From NCBI RefSeq assembly GCF_902499335.1, contig NZ_CABVQK010000022.1, forward strand, positions 40,178 to 104,177: a DNA stretch of 64,000 nucleotides. Direction: 5' to 3'. This DNA is from Burkholderia lata. Its GTDB lineage: Bacteria; Pseudomonadota; Gammaproteobacteria; Burkholderiales; Burkholderiaceae. Within the stretch, counting starts at the first letter, position 1; each line of letters starts with the position of its first letter. The notes under the pieces were generated by a model, which was not told where the DNA came from, searched no databases, and saw only the letters and a program-made list of their open reading frames with translations. Below are positions 17,375 to 26,422 of this stretch, one piece after another. The translations under genes and the position numbers were made by a program.

Positions 17375-18880
17375 ATGGCAAGAACGACCCGGAACGTCGA
17401 AATCCCGTCGCTCGGCGCGCTCGATCGTGGCGCCGGCGACCTGAGCCGCCAGCTCGCGCAGGCGCTGCGCGAAGCCGTGCGGCGCGGCGACGTCCGGCCC
17501 GGCGACACGCTGCCGTCCACACGGCTGCTCGCCACGTCGCTGCAGGTGGCACGCGGCACCGTCGTCGATGCGTATGCGCAACTGATCGCCGAAGGCTTTC
17601 TCGAATCACGCGGCGGCGCGGGCACGCGGATCGCGAACGCGCTCGCGGAGTCGCCGCCCGGCCCCGAACCCGCACCGTCCGCGCCGCGCCGCCCTCCGGC
17701 GCACACCGGCCTGCCCGAGCCGGCCGCCACCTTCGCGCGGATCGCCGGCGAATTCCGTCCGCTGCCGGCCATGCCGTTCGCGATCTCGGTGCCGATCGGC
17801 CTCACCGCCCCCGACGACATCTGGCGACGGCTCGGCAACCGGCTGCGCGCACGCGGCGCCGGCGCGCCGTCCGGCTATGCCGATCCGCAAGGCGCGCTGC
17901 CGTTGCGCGAGGCGATCGCCGACTACGTGCGCCGCTCGCGCTCGGTGCGCTGCCATGCCGACCAGGTCGTGATCACGAGCGGCACGCAGCAGGGGCTGCA
18001 TCTCGCGAGCCAGGTGCTGCTCGGCGCGGACGATCAGGCGTGGGTCGAGAATCCGGCCTATCGCGGCATCACCGCGCTGCTCGACAGCACGGGGCGGGGC
18101 GACGCGATGGTGCGGGTGCCGGTCGACGCCGACGGTCTTGATGTCGACGCCGGCATCCGTCTCGCGCCGCACGCGCGGGTCGCGTTCGTCACGCCGTCGC
18201 ACCAGTACCCGCTGGGCATGCCGCTCAGCATGGCGCGGCGCAATGCGCTGCTCGCGTGGGCGCGTGCGCAGCGCGCGTGGGTGGTCGAGGACGACTACGA
18301 CAGCGAGCTGCGCTACGAAGGCTATCCGTTCCCGTCGCTGCAGGGGCTCGACCCCGACCGCGTGATCTACCTCGGCACGTTCAGCAAGATCCTGTTTCCG
18401 TCGCTGCGGCTCGGCTACGTGATCGCGCCCGACGATCTCGTGCCCGCGTTCTGTGGCGCTCGCGTGCTGATGGATCGTCATGTGCCGACCGCCGACCAGC
18501 ACGTGCTGGCCGCGTTCATCGCGGAAGGCCATCTCGACCGCCACATCCGCCGCGTGCGCGGCGTGTACGCGGAGCAGCGCGCGCTGCTGATCGACACGCT
18601 CGGTGCGCGGCTGCCGCGCGAACGCGCGTGGGTACAGCCGGGCGACCAGGGGATGCATGTCGTGCTGTGGCTCGCGGAAGGGATCGACGATCTCGACGTG
18701 GTCGAGCGCGCCGCGCAAGCCGGTGTCGCGGTGCGCGCGGTGTCGCCGATGTTCGCGCCCGGCACGGCCCGCCCGGGGCTCGTGCTGGGCTTCGGCGGGT
18801 TCGGCCGCGCGCAGATGGAAGCGGCCGCGCAGCGGCTCGCGGATGTGGTCGCCACGGCCACCGGCGTCGCGCAGCGCTGA
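17375..18880 (+). CDS. MocR/PdxR-type transcriptional regulator (GntR-aminotransferase chimera)
   Basis: Regulator of 501 residues built from a GntR winged helix and a fold-type I aminotransferase domain that binds PLP. The N-terminus has the DNA-binding segment RPGDTLPSTRLLATSLQVARGTVVDAYAQL (about 40-71). In the C-terminal domain, GTFSKILFPSLRLGY contains the PLP Lys338, with VVEDDYDSELRYEG upstream. A Pro/Ala linker joins the two near 90-115. MocR proteins sense PLP or amino compounds; the likely targets are itself and the divergent PaiB-like gene. The ATG has only a weak ribosome site. Confidence 0.9.
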   Translation: MARTTRNVEIPSLGALDRGAGDLSRQLAQALREAVRRGDVRPGDTLPSTRLLATSLQVARGTVVDAYAQLIAEGFLESRGGAGTRIANALAESPPGPEPAPSAPRRPPAHTGLPEPAATFARIAGEFRPLPAMPFAISVPIGLTAPDDIWRRLGNRLRARGAGAPSGYADPQGALPLREAIADYVRRSRSVRCHADQVVITSGTQQGLHLASQVLLGADDQAWVENPAYRGITALLDSTGRGDAMVRVPVDADGLDVDAGIRLAPHARVAFVTPSHQYPLGMPLSMARRNALLAWARAQRAWVVEDDYDSELRYEGYPFPSLQGLDPDRVIYLGTFSKILFPSLRLGYVIAPDDLVPAFCGARVLMDRHVPTADQHVLAAFIAEGHLDRHIRRVRGVYAEQRALLIDTLGARLPRERAWVQPGDQGMHVVLWLAEGIDDLDVVERAAQAGVAVRAVSPMFAPGTARPGLVLGFGGFGRAQMEAAAQRLADVVATATGVAQR

Positions 18881-19074
18881 TCGGGCGGCACCCGCGCAAC
18901 GGCCGGCAGGCAGCGATTCGTCTGCGGAATCGCGACCGCGCGTGCCGCAAATGATTGTCAGCGAGCAACAAACGTAATCGTCTGTAAATCCTGCAAGCAA
19001 ACGACCGTTTTCACGGCCGGCGCACCTGCGCCGTTTGCTAGGATCGCGCCTCTTCCATCCGCGCTCCTGCCGCC

Positions 19075-21303
19075 TTGAATCGCTTCGTGCCGCTTCTTCG
19101 AGACGCGTGGCTCCGTTGCCGCGCCCGCGTCGCACCGTTCGCCGCTGCCTGCCGCGCGCGCATCCGCGCGCTGGGCGCCGGCGTGCTGCATCGCCTGCGT
19201 CATCCGACACGCCGCGGCGTCGCGCTGACGCTCGCCGCGATACCGGTGCTGGGCCTGCTGGTGCTGCTCGCGTTCGTTCCGTTCACGCCGAGCATCGGCG
19301 ACATCCGCAAGGCGCGCATCGACCGCCCCGCGCGCGTGCTGTCCGCCGACGGCCAGCTGATCGCCGAGTTCCGGCCCGTCAACCGCGAATGGGTGCCGCT
19401 CAAGCAGATCTCGCCGCACATGGTCGATGCGCTGATCGCGACCGAGGATCACCGCTTCTACACGCATCACGGCATCGACTTGCGCCGCACGCTCGCGGCC
19501 GGGTTGCACACGTTTTCGGGCAACCGCCAGGGCGGCTCGACGATCACGCAGCAGCTCGCACGCAACCTGTATCCGGATGAAGTCGGCCGCGCGCCGACGC
19601 TCACGCGCAAGGTGAAGGAGCTGATCACCGCGTTCAAGATCGAGTCGGTGTACAGCAAGGACGAGATTCTCGAGACCTACCTGAACACCGTGCCGTTCCT
19701 GTACAACGCGTACGGCGTCGAAATGGCCGCGCGCACCTACTTCGGCAAATCGGCCGACCAGCTCGACATCGTCGAAAGCGCGACGCTCGTCGGGATGCTG
19801 AAGGGCAACAGCTACTACAACCCGGTGCTGAATCCCGAACGCGCGGTACAGCGGCGCAACATCGTGCTCGACCGGATGGCGCAGATGCACATGCTGACGC
19901 CGCGGCAGCTCGCGAAACTGCAGCGCCAGCCGCTGCGCGTCGACTTCGAGCCGCAGTCGGGGCAGCCCGGCCTCGCCCCGCACTTCGCGGTGCAGTTGCG
20001 CAAATGGCTGATCGCGTGGGCCGATCGCAACAACTACGACCTGTACTCGGACGGCCTCGTCGTGCGCACGACGCTCGACGCGCGGCTGCAGGACATGGCC
20101 ACGCAGGCGCTGACAGGGCAGACCGAACGGTTGCAGGCGATCGCCGACAGCGCGTGGCGCGGCCCGTCCGGCTGCGGGCTGCGCAATGACCTGTTCCGCG
20201 GCTTCATTCGCCAGACGCCCGACTACCGGCAGGCCCGCGACACGGGGCTCACCGATGTCGCGGCGCTGAAGCAGCTCGGCGCCAATCGGGAATTCATGCG
20301 CGCGCTGTGCGAGCGCAAGACGCAGGTGCAGGCCGGCTTCGTCGCGATCGACCCGCGCAACGGCGCGATCCGCGCGTGGGTCGGCAGCCCCGATTTCGGC
20401 AGCGAGCCGTTCGATCACGTGTCGCAGGCGCGGCGCCAGCCCGGCTCGACGTTCAAGCCGTTCGTCTATGGCGCCGCGTTCGCGGACGGCATGCGGCCGG
20501 GCGATACGTTCGTCGATCGCCCCGTGGCGATCCCGATCGGCGGCCGCGCGGTCTGGCGCCCGACCGACGAGGAGCCGCCCACGGGCGAACCGATGACGCT
20601 GCGCGACGCGCTCGCGCTGTCGCGCAACCGCATCACCGCGCAGGTGATGCAGCAGGAAGGCGCGACGAAGGTCGTGCAGCTCGCGCGCGCGATGGGCGTG
20701 CGCGAGAGCCCGCTCGACGCAGTGCCGTCGCTCGCGCTCGGCACGAGCCCCGTCACGCTGAAGGAGATGGTGTCTGCGTACGGCACGATCGCGAACCGCG
20801 GCGTGTACGTCGCGCCGCAGATGATCACGCGCATCGAGGATCGCGACGGCAAGGTGCTCGCCGCCTTCGGCAGCGCGCCGCCCGAACGTGCGCTGCCCGA
20901 GCCCGCGGCACAGACGCTCGTCGACGTGATGCGCGACGTCGTCGATCGCGGCACCGGCGCCGATATCCGTTCGCGCTACGGGATCCGCATCGACGTCGCC
21001 GGCAAGACGGGTACGACGCAGGACAACGCGGACGGCTGGTTCATCCTGATGCATCCGCAGCTCGTGGCCGGCGCGTGGGTCGGCTTCGACGACGGCAGCG
21101 TGACGCTGCGCAGCGACTACTGGGGCGCGGGCGCGCACAGCGCGCTGCCGATCGTCGGCACGTTCTACGATGCGGCGCTGCGCGCGCGGGCGATCGACCC
21201 GCGCGTGCAGTTCTCGCCAGACTTCCGGCCGCGCAGCGCGCCGGCGCCGCGGCGGCGCGCGCCGCATCCGGGCCTGTTCGACTGGCTGAGGTTCTTCCGC
21301 TGA
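19075..21303 (+). CDS. Class A penicillin-binding protein (PBP1A-like), bifunctional peptidoglycan synthase
   Basis: Membrane-anchored cell-wall synthase of 742 residues. One membrane helix lies near 49-70. The glycosyltransferase family 51 domain shows EDHRFYTHHGID (124-135) and QGGSTITQQLARNLY (152-166). The transpeptidase domain has Ser458 in the STFK motif, SRN (516-518) and KTGT (644-647). The start is a TTG; no ATG gives a complete N-terminus, so the exact start is uncertain. A Pro/Arg-rich tail ends the protein. It is monocistronic and may be a second class A enzyme besides the housekeeping one, which would lie outside this window. Confidence 0.9.
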   Translation: MNRFVPLLRDAWLRCRARVAPFAAACRARIRALGAGVLHRLRHPTRRGVALTLAAIPVLGLLVLLAFVPFTPSIGDIRKARIDRPARVLSADGQLIAEFRPVNREWVPLKQISPHMVDALIATEDHRFYTHHGIDLRRTLAAGLHTFSGNRQGGSTITQQLARNLYPDEVGRAPTLTRKVKELITAFKIESVYSKDEILETYLNTVPFLYNAYGVEMAARTYFGKSADQLDIVESATLVGMLKGNSYYNPVLNPERAVQRRNIVLDRMAQMHMLTPRQLAKLQRQPLRVDFEPQSGQPGLAPHFAVQLRKWLIAWADRNNYDLYSDGLVVRTTLDARLQDMATQALTGQTERLQAIADSAWRGPSGCGLRNDLFRGFIRQTPDYRQARDTGLTDVAALKQLGANREFMRALCERKTQVQAGFVAIDPRNGAIRAWVGSPDFGSEPFDHVSQARRQPGSTFKPFVYGAAFADGMRPGDTFVDRPVAIPIGGRAVWRPTDEEPPTGEPMTLRDALALSRNRITAQVMQQEGATKVVQLARAMGVRESPLDAVPSLALGTSPVTLKEMVSAYGTIANRGVYVAPQMITRIEDRDGKVLAAFGSAPPERALPEPAAQTLVDVMRDVVDRGTGADIRSRYGIRIDVAGKTGTTQDNADGWFILMHPQLVAGAWVGFDDGSVTLRSDYWGAGAHSALPIVGTFYDAALRARAIDPRVQFSPDFRPRSAPAPRRRAPHPGLFDWLRFFR

Positions 21304-21336
21304 TCTCGCCGCCCGTGGGCACGACGCCGGCGCGTT

Positions 21337-23223
21337 TTACCGACGCGCCGTCGTCACTCGCCCGTCCGCGTACAACCAGACCGGCACACCGTCGTCGCGC
21401 AATGCCGCGACCGGCTCGCCGTTGCGCCAGTTCCGCGCGATCGCGACGCGGCGGACATACCACGGCATCAGATACGCGTGCGCTGCACGCTCGTCGAACA
21501 GCGAGTCGTCACCGATCCGCGTATAACGCGCCGGATGCAGCACGGTGCCGTCCGCGCGAAACACGGTCGCCCGCACATCGTCGCCGTCGTCGTCCTGCAC
21601 GCAGGCCAGCCAGCCGAGCCCTGCCCCCCAGGACACACCGTCCACGTCGTCGTAGCGCCCCTGCACAAGCGTCGCGCCCGTATCGAGATCGCAGATCGCG
21701 ACATGTACCGGCTCACCCGGCAGGATGCCGATCGCGTAGCGCCTGACCCAATCGCGCGGCACCGCCTCCGCGTCAGGCAGCCACGACAGCGCGCCCATGT
21801 TGATGAAATCGAACGGCGTCAGCGCGCGGCCCTGCCCGTCGACAATTGCGCAACGCCCGTCGTCGCGCCGCACGATGTGGCGGATCGCGCCAAGGTCGGC
21901 CACGGTCTCCGTCCGCTCGCCGTCGATCAGCCTGGCAATTTCCGCGTAACGCGGCTCGACGACCGTCCGGCCGTTCAGATCGACGAGACCGACGTGATCG
22001 CCCCGTTGCGCGAGAAATGCGCCGCACTCGAACGACCATTCGAGCGACGTCCATTCGGGCCGCGCCAGCCACCGTCCGTCGCGATCGGCCAGCCCCCAGT
22101 GCTCGCCTTCGCGCACCGCCACGGCGGTGCCGTTCACGAACTCCTGCGCATCGTCGAAACGCGGCGGGATCACCCATGCGCCGTTCGTGTCGACGAAACC
22201 CCAGCGTTCGCCCAGGCTCGCGGACGCCAGCCCGCCGGAGAACTCGCCGAAGTTGTCGAGCAACGGCTCGAGCACCCACGTGCCGTCCGTGCGCACGAGC
22301 CCGAAGCGCTCGCCGACGCGCACGCAGGCGATGCCGTCCGTGAAGTCCCACACTTCGTCGAATGCCGGCTCGAGCACGATCCGTGCACCGTCCTCATCGG
22401 CGAGCAGCAGGCCGACCTGCCCGTCGCGCGCCACCCACAACAAGCGGTCGTCGGGCGCGCCGCTGCGCCACAGGTTCGCCCACTCCGGCTGCACGATCAC
22501 GTCCCATGCGTCGTCGTTCTCGCGCCGCACGCCCCACAGGCCGTTGCGCCCGCGAAAGCTGAACGTGTCGTGATCGAGCCAGTGGCCGTGCACCTCGCCG
22601 GCATCGAACATCTCGGCGAACGTCACGCCGCGCGGCGGCTCCTGACGCGCGAAATAGTGATGCGACATGCCGCCGAACCCGAAGCCCCACGCCCAGTCGC
22701 GCCAGTCGGAACGCGATTCGATCTCGAGCGCGTCGCGCACCCCGCGCACGTCGCGGAAATCCATGCAGTTCGCGACCCGCCACCACAGGCGCGTGCAGTT
22801 GTCCCGCTCCTGGTTGATGAATGCGTCCGGATCGCTGCCGTCGAGCCATGACAACTCGTCGAGATTCGCGGAAAACCGTGGCGCGCCATGCGCATCGCCG
22901 AGCGCGTCGATCGACTCGCCGAGATGACGCACGACCGCATCGAACTGGCGCGCGAGCGCCGGATCGTCGCCGGGCAGCGGATGCGCGACGACGAACGACG
23001 CGAGCCGGCTGAGTCGCGCATGCGCCGCACGCGCATCGCTGGCGAGATTCGGCGTGCCCGCGTCGCCGAACACACGCTGATCCGTAATCGCGTCGCCCGC
23101 GCCGCCGTCGGCGAGCAGCACGCGCCACAGCAGCGGAAAGTGATTGTTGGATTCCGCGAACTCGATCGTCCGCGCGTCGTCTCCATCACTGGCCTGGAGA
23201 TAGAGCCATGCTCGATTGCCCAT
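21337..23223 (-). CDS. WG-repeat protein of unknown function
   Basis: Protein of 628 residues with no signal peptide. From about residue 230 onward it has repeated units of the WG (KWG) type, such as ERFGLVRTDGTWVLEPLLDN, ERWGFVDTNGAWVIPPRFDD and EHWGLADRDGRWLARPEWTS; further degenerate copies follow. The first 220 residues are a separate Trp-rich domain I do not recognise. WG repeats are thought to form beta structures for protein binding, but function is not established. The gene lies 48 bp downstream of a secreted protein gene on the same strand, suggesting cotranscription. Confidence 0.75.
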   Translation of the reverse strand: MGNRAWLYLQASDGDDARTIEFAESNNHFPLLWRVLLADGGAGDAITDQRVFGDAGTPNLASDARAAHARLSRLASFVVAHPLPGDDPALARQFDAVVRHLGESIDALGDAHGAPRFSANLDELSWLDGSDPDAFINQERDNCTRLWWRVANCMDFRDVRGVRDALEIESRSDWRDWAWGFGFGGMSHHYFARQEPPRGVTFAEMFDAGEVHGHWLDHDTFSFRGRNGLWGVRRENDDAWDVIVQPEWANLWRSGAPDDRLLWVARDGQVGLLLADEDGARIVLEPAFDEVWDFTDGIACVRVGERFGLVRTDGTWVLEPLLDNFGEFSGGLASASLGERWGFVDTNGAWVIPPRFDDAQEFVNGTAVAVREGEHWGLADRDGRWLARPEWTSLEWSFECGAFLAQRGDHVGLVDLNGRTVVEPRYAEIARLIDGERTETVADLGAIRHIVRRDDGRCAIVDGQGRALTPFDFINMGALSWLPDAEAVPRDWVRRYAIGILPGEPVHVAICDLDTGATLVQGRYDDVDGVSWGAGLGWLACVQDDDGDDVRATVFRADGTVLHPARYTRIGDDSLFDERAAHAYLMPWYVRRVAIARNWRNGEPVAALRDDGVPVWLYADGRVTTARR

Positions 23224-23271
23224 CGGAAGGGTCGCCCTCGTAATCGTTGGTTTGCGTCGGCTCGATCGCCG

Positions 23272-24534
23272 TCAGCGTGCGGTGGATGCCTTCAGCAGCC
23301 GCAGGATCTCCGGGGTGTCGGCGGCATCCGCCAGCACTTTGGCGGACGGCTTCACGCCGGCGTCGAGCAGGCGCTGCACACCGTCGACACGGCGCGCGGT
23401 GACCTCGCCGTCGAGCAGCGCATCGTCGTTCAGCACGACCGGGTTTGCATCCTTCGCCAGCAGCGTGAAGACCGAAGCCGCCACGGGCGGATTCAATGCG
23501 TCCGGCAACGCGACGTCGGCGAGCCGGTACGGGTTGTTGTCATGGAGCTGCCAGCGCAACATGCCTCGTGCCTGGAGCTTGCCGAGCACGGCGAGCGCAT
23601 CCGGCTCCGGCAGCTTCACGATTTCGGCGACGAGGTCGCTCGCCTGCTCTTCGCGGCCGTCGCGCAACGTGTCTGGCGGCGGCAGGTTCGGCACCAGCGC
23701 GTCGAGCACGAGCGCCTGCCGGCGCGCGCGATCGGGCGATGCCTGCGCGCCTGCGTCCGGCCGGTTCTGCCGCAGCAACTGGCCGGCCACGCGCCAGCGA
23801 TCGTCGCGGCCGACATCGTCACGCGGCACCTGATGCGCGCGCAACAGCACGCCGATCCAGCGCCACATCGTTTCGACTTCCTTGTCGTTGTTCGACGTCA
23901 GGCCGTCGCCGACGATCTCGTCGAACGCCTGACCGCACACGAACCCGCGCTGCCGCAGCGGTTCGAGTCCAGCGAAATACGTGTGCACGGGTTCCGGCAG
24001 CGCGTTGAAGTCGGCCTGGCTCATGTCCGGCGGACGATGGCCCGGGCACGGGCCCGCATCGGCGATCTCCCGGCCCGCCACCGCCTTCACGGGTTCAGGC
24101 GGCGAATCGCCGCTGCGCGCGACCGGATACAGTTCCATGCCGTTGACCTGGAAGCCCTGCATCGCCAGCATCACGACGCCTGTCGTCGAATGCTTCGTCT
24201 CGAAGTTGCTGCCGGTAATCGACGTGACCTGATACGGCGCGCCGATCGGCATCTTGATCAGCTCGCCGCCCGGCACGTCGAGCACGCAGGCACCCGGCGG
24301 CGCCTTGTCCGGGCCTTCGGTTTCCAGCTCGGCCTCGTGCGTCGGGGACGTTTCGACACTCCACTGGCCGGCGTCGCGCACGCGCAGCACGATCTCGCCG
24401 CCCACTTTCTCGACGCGCAGCGTCGCGGGTTTGCCGGCCGCCGGTGCGTAATCGCCGAGCAATGCATCACAGGCAGTGCCGGCCCGCGCGGACAGCGACG
24501 CGAGCAACAGCAGACAGAACAAAGGGGTACGCAC
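23272..24534 (-). CDS. Secreted protein of unknown function with ankyrin-like C-terminus
   Basis: Predicted exported protein of 420 residues with a signal peptide (RTPLFCLLLLASLSARA, cut near residue 18). The start is a GTG supported by AGAGAGG eight bases upstream; no ATG fits. The middle part (about 60-220) is unfamiliar. The C-terminus (DGEVTARRVDGVQRLLDAGVKPS, then DTPEILRLLKA) resembles one or two degenerate ankyrin repeats. It is the first of a two-gene unit with the WG-repeat protein. No catalytic motif is seen, and no function is assigned. Confidence 0.65.
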   Translation of the reverse strand: MRTPLFCLLLLASLSARAGTACDALLGDYAPAAGKPATLRVEKVGGEIVLRVRDAGQWSVETSPTHEAELETEGPDKAPPGACVLDVPGGELIKMPIGAPYQVTSITGSNFETKHSTTGVVMLAMQGFQVNGMELYPVARSGDSPPEPVKAVAGREIADAGPCPGHRPPDMSQADFNALPEPVHTYFAGLEPLRQRGFVCGQAFDEIVGDGLTSNNDKEVETMWRWIGVLLRAHQVPRDDVGRDDRWRVAGQLLRQNRPDAGAQASPDRARRQALVLDALVPNLPPPDTLRDGREEQASDLVAEIVKLPEPDALAVLGKLQARGMLRWQLHDNNPYRLADVALPDALNPPVAASVFTLLAKDANPVVLNDDALLDGEVTARRVDGVQRLLDAGVKPSAKVLADAADTPEILRLLKASTAR

Positions 24535-24792
24535 GGTAGAAGCCTCTCTCTTCGAATTGTTTTGGGAATGTCCGGCGCGACAGCGCACGGCGGCTGCGAC
24601 ACGACCGATCGCTACCGGACGCCAATATAGCGAACGCGGGCGACGTGTGCCAGCCGGCGCGGGCCCATACCGGCGATGTGCAGGGAAATGGAAAGGGGTG
24701 GCGCGGAGCGCCGGATTAGTCCACCCGGACGAAGCGGCCCTGCTGCGCACCGCGCACCATCGTCGTTATCGCTCAACGACGGTGGAGCCCGC

Positions 24793-25245
24793 ATGACACA
24801 AAGCGCAGTCGATATCGCGAACCTGCTTTACCGCTACGCGGAACTCATAGACGCCGGCGACCTGCCGGGCGTGGCCGGGCTGTTCCGGCACGCGCGCATC
24901 AAGACGCGGGAAGGTGCGCCGACGATCGGCGCGGATGAACTGCTCGCGCTGTTCGGCGCGAGTGTGAAGCGCTACCCGTGCGGCACGCCGCGCACGAAGC
25001 ATGTGGTGAGCAATCCGATCATCGAGATCGACGAAGCCGCGCATCGCGCGACAGCACGCTCGTACTACACGGTGCTGCAGGCCGTCGACGGGTTCCCGCT
25101 GCAACCGATCGCTGCGGGCCGCTATCACGACGCATTCGAACGCGTCGACGGGGCGTGGCGCTTTTCGTTCCGCGATTACACGCTGTTCGATTTCGCGGGC
25201 GACCTGCGCTACCACCTGCCCCTGAGCGAATCGCCGGCCGGTTGA
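24793..25245 (+). CDS. NTF2/SnoaL-like protein
   Basis: Cone-fold protein of 150 residues with the pattern of SnoaL-like polyketide-cyclase and dehydratase relatives: an N-terminal helix pair with LLYRYAELIDAGDLPGVAGLF, then TKHVVSNPIIEIDEAAHRATARSYYTVLQ, and finally GRYHDAFERVDGAWRFSFRDYTLFDF. Such proteins can be hydratases, isomerases or ligand binders. It stands alone, convergent with an ADA-family deaminase 30 bp away. The substrate is unknown. Confidence 0.75.
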   Translation: MTQSAVDIANLLYRYAELIDAGDLPGVAGLFRHARIKTREGAPTIGADELLALFGASVKRYPCGTPRTKHVVSNPIIEIDEAAHRATARSYYTVLQAVDGFPLQPIAAGRYHDAFERVDGAWRFSFRDYTLFDFAGDLRYHLPLSESPAG

Positions 25246-25275
25246 AGCGCCGGCCGGCGCAAAACGCAGCCGCGC

Positions 25276-26376
25276 TCAGCCTGCGGCGAGCGTCTCTGCC
25301 AGCGCATCGAACTCCGGCGCCCATGCCGCACGCCACGCGGCCTTCGTCGCGTCGGTCACCCACGCGCCGTCGATCCCGTTCAGCATGAACTGCTTCAGCT
25401 CGGCGACAGTGAAGCCGAAATGGCTGAACATCAGCTCCCACGCCTCCGACGGATTGACCTTGTGCAGCGTCGGATCGTCGGTGTTCGGATGGATCTTCAG
25501 CCCGAGGCCCGGCATCTTGCGCATCGGGTGCAGTTCCGCCCATTGCTCCGGCGGCAGCGTACGCAGGTAGTACGAATTCGTCGGCACGACGGTGAAGACG
25601 ATCCCGCGTTCCGCATAGCGCGCGCACAGCTCCGGGTTGTCGACGATCGTATAGCCGTGATCGACGCGATCGACCTGCAGCAGATCGACGGCCGTCTCGA
25701 CGTTGCGCCATGGCATCCCGAACTCGCCCGCATGCGCGGTCGTGCGAAAACCCGCCGCGCGCGCATTCCGGTAAGCCTTCCAGAACAGTTCCGGCGGCCG
25801 GTCGTTCTCGCGGTAGTCGATCCCGAGCCCCGCCACTTCGTCCGCGCGGTTCGCCTTCATCCATTCGACGATCGCCACCGCTTCATCCGGATCCTGCTCG
25901 CGGTCGATGCTCGGGATCAGGCGCGCGCCGATCCCGAAGTCGCGCGCGGCGTCGCGGATCGCCGTCACGATCGCGGCCTGCGCGTCCGCATACGCGATGC
26001 CCGACACGCGCACCGTACCTGTCGGATTCCAGAAGAATTCCGCATGCCGGACGTTGTGCGCGGCCGCATCCTCCAGATACTCGTAGGCGATCCGCCGCAG
26101 GTCGTCCGGCTGCGTGAGCAGATACTTGTCGAGCGCGCGCAGCACGTGCAGCACGCCGACCGGCTTCTCGCCGCGTGCATAGAACGCGTCGATCTCCGCG
26201 CGCTCGATCGGCGCGCCGCTGCGCTCCGCAAGCGCGACGAACGTATCGTGCCGCACCGCGCCGAGCAGGTGGCAATGCAGCTCGACCTTCGGCAGCGCAT
26301 GGAAGAAGGCCCGATGGGCCGGCGTGATCTCGATGCCCGTGCGCGCGGCCGGGACGTTACCTGGTGTTGCCTTCAT
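25276..26376 (-). CDS. Adenosine/adenine deaminase family protein
   Basis: Metal-dependent hydrolase of 366 residues that would deaminate adenosine, adenine or a related purine. Zinc ligands are visible as His34 and His36 in VELHCHLLGA, the His of TTAHAGEFG, and the aspartates of IHPNTDDPTL. The usual Asp after HxHL (Asp19 in mouse ADA, which contacts the ribose 5'-OH) is Leu38 here, so the substrate may differ from adenosine. It lies 46 bp downstream of an NCS2 purine permease on the same strand. I infer that it acts on the base imported by that permease, possibly adenine. Confidence 0.8.
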   Translation of the reverse strand: MKATPGNVPAARTGIEITPAHRAFFHALPKVELHCHLLGAVRHDTFVALAERSGAPIERAEIDAFYARGEKPVGVLHVLRALDKYLLTQPDDLRRIAYEYLEDAAAHNVRHAEFFWNPTGTVRVSGIAYADAQAAIVTAIRDAARDFGIGARLIPSIDREQDPDEAVAIVEWMKANRADEVAGLGIDYRENDRPPELFWKAYRNARAAGFRTTAHAGEFGMPWRNVETAVDLLQVDRVDHGYTIVDNPELCARYAERGIVFTVVPTNSYYLRTLPPEQWAELHPMRKMPGLGLKIHPNTDDPTLHKVNPSEAWELMFSHFGFTVAELKQFMLNGIDGAWVTDATKAAWRAAWAPEFDALAETLAAG

Positions 26377-26422
26377 TGCAGTCTCTTTTGGGGTAGTGCC
26401 GATGCGTCGCGAAAGCCGTCTC

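Noticed and set aside
25246..25275. GC-rich palindromic GCCGGCCGGC run between convergent genes
   Set aside because: Very short and simple; it could be chance in GC-rich DNA, so it is not listed as a terminator.
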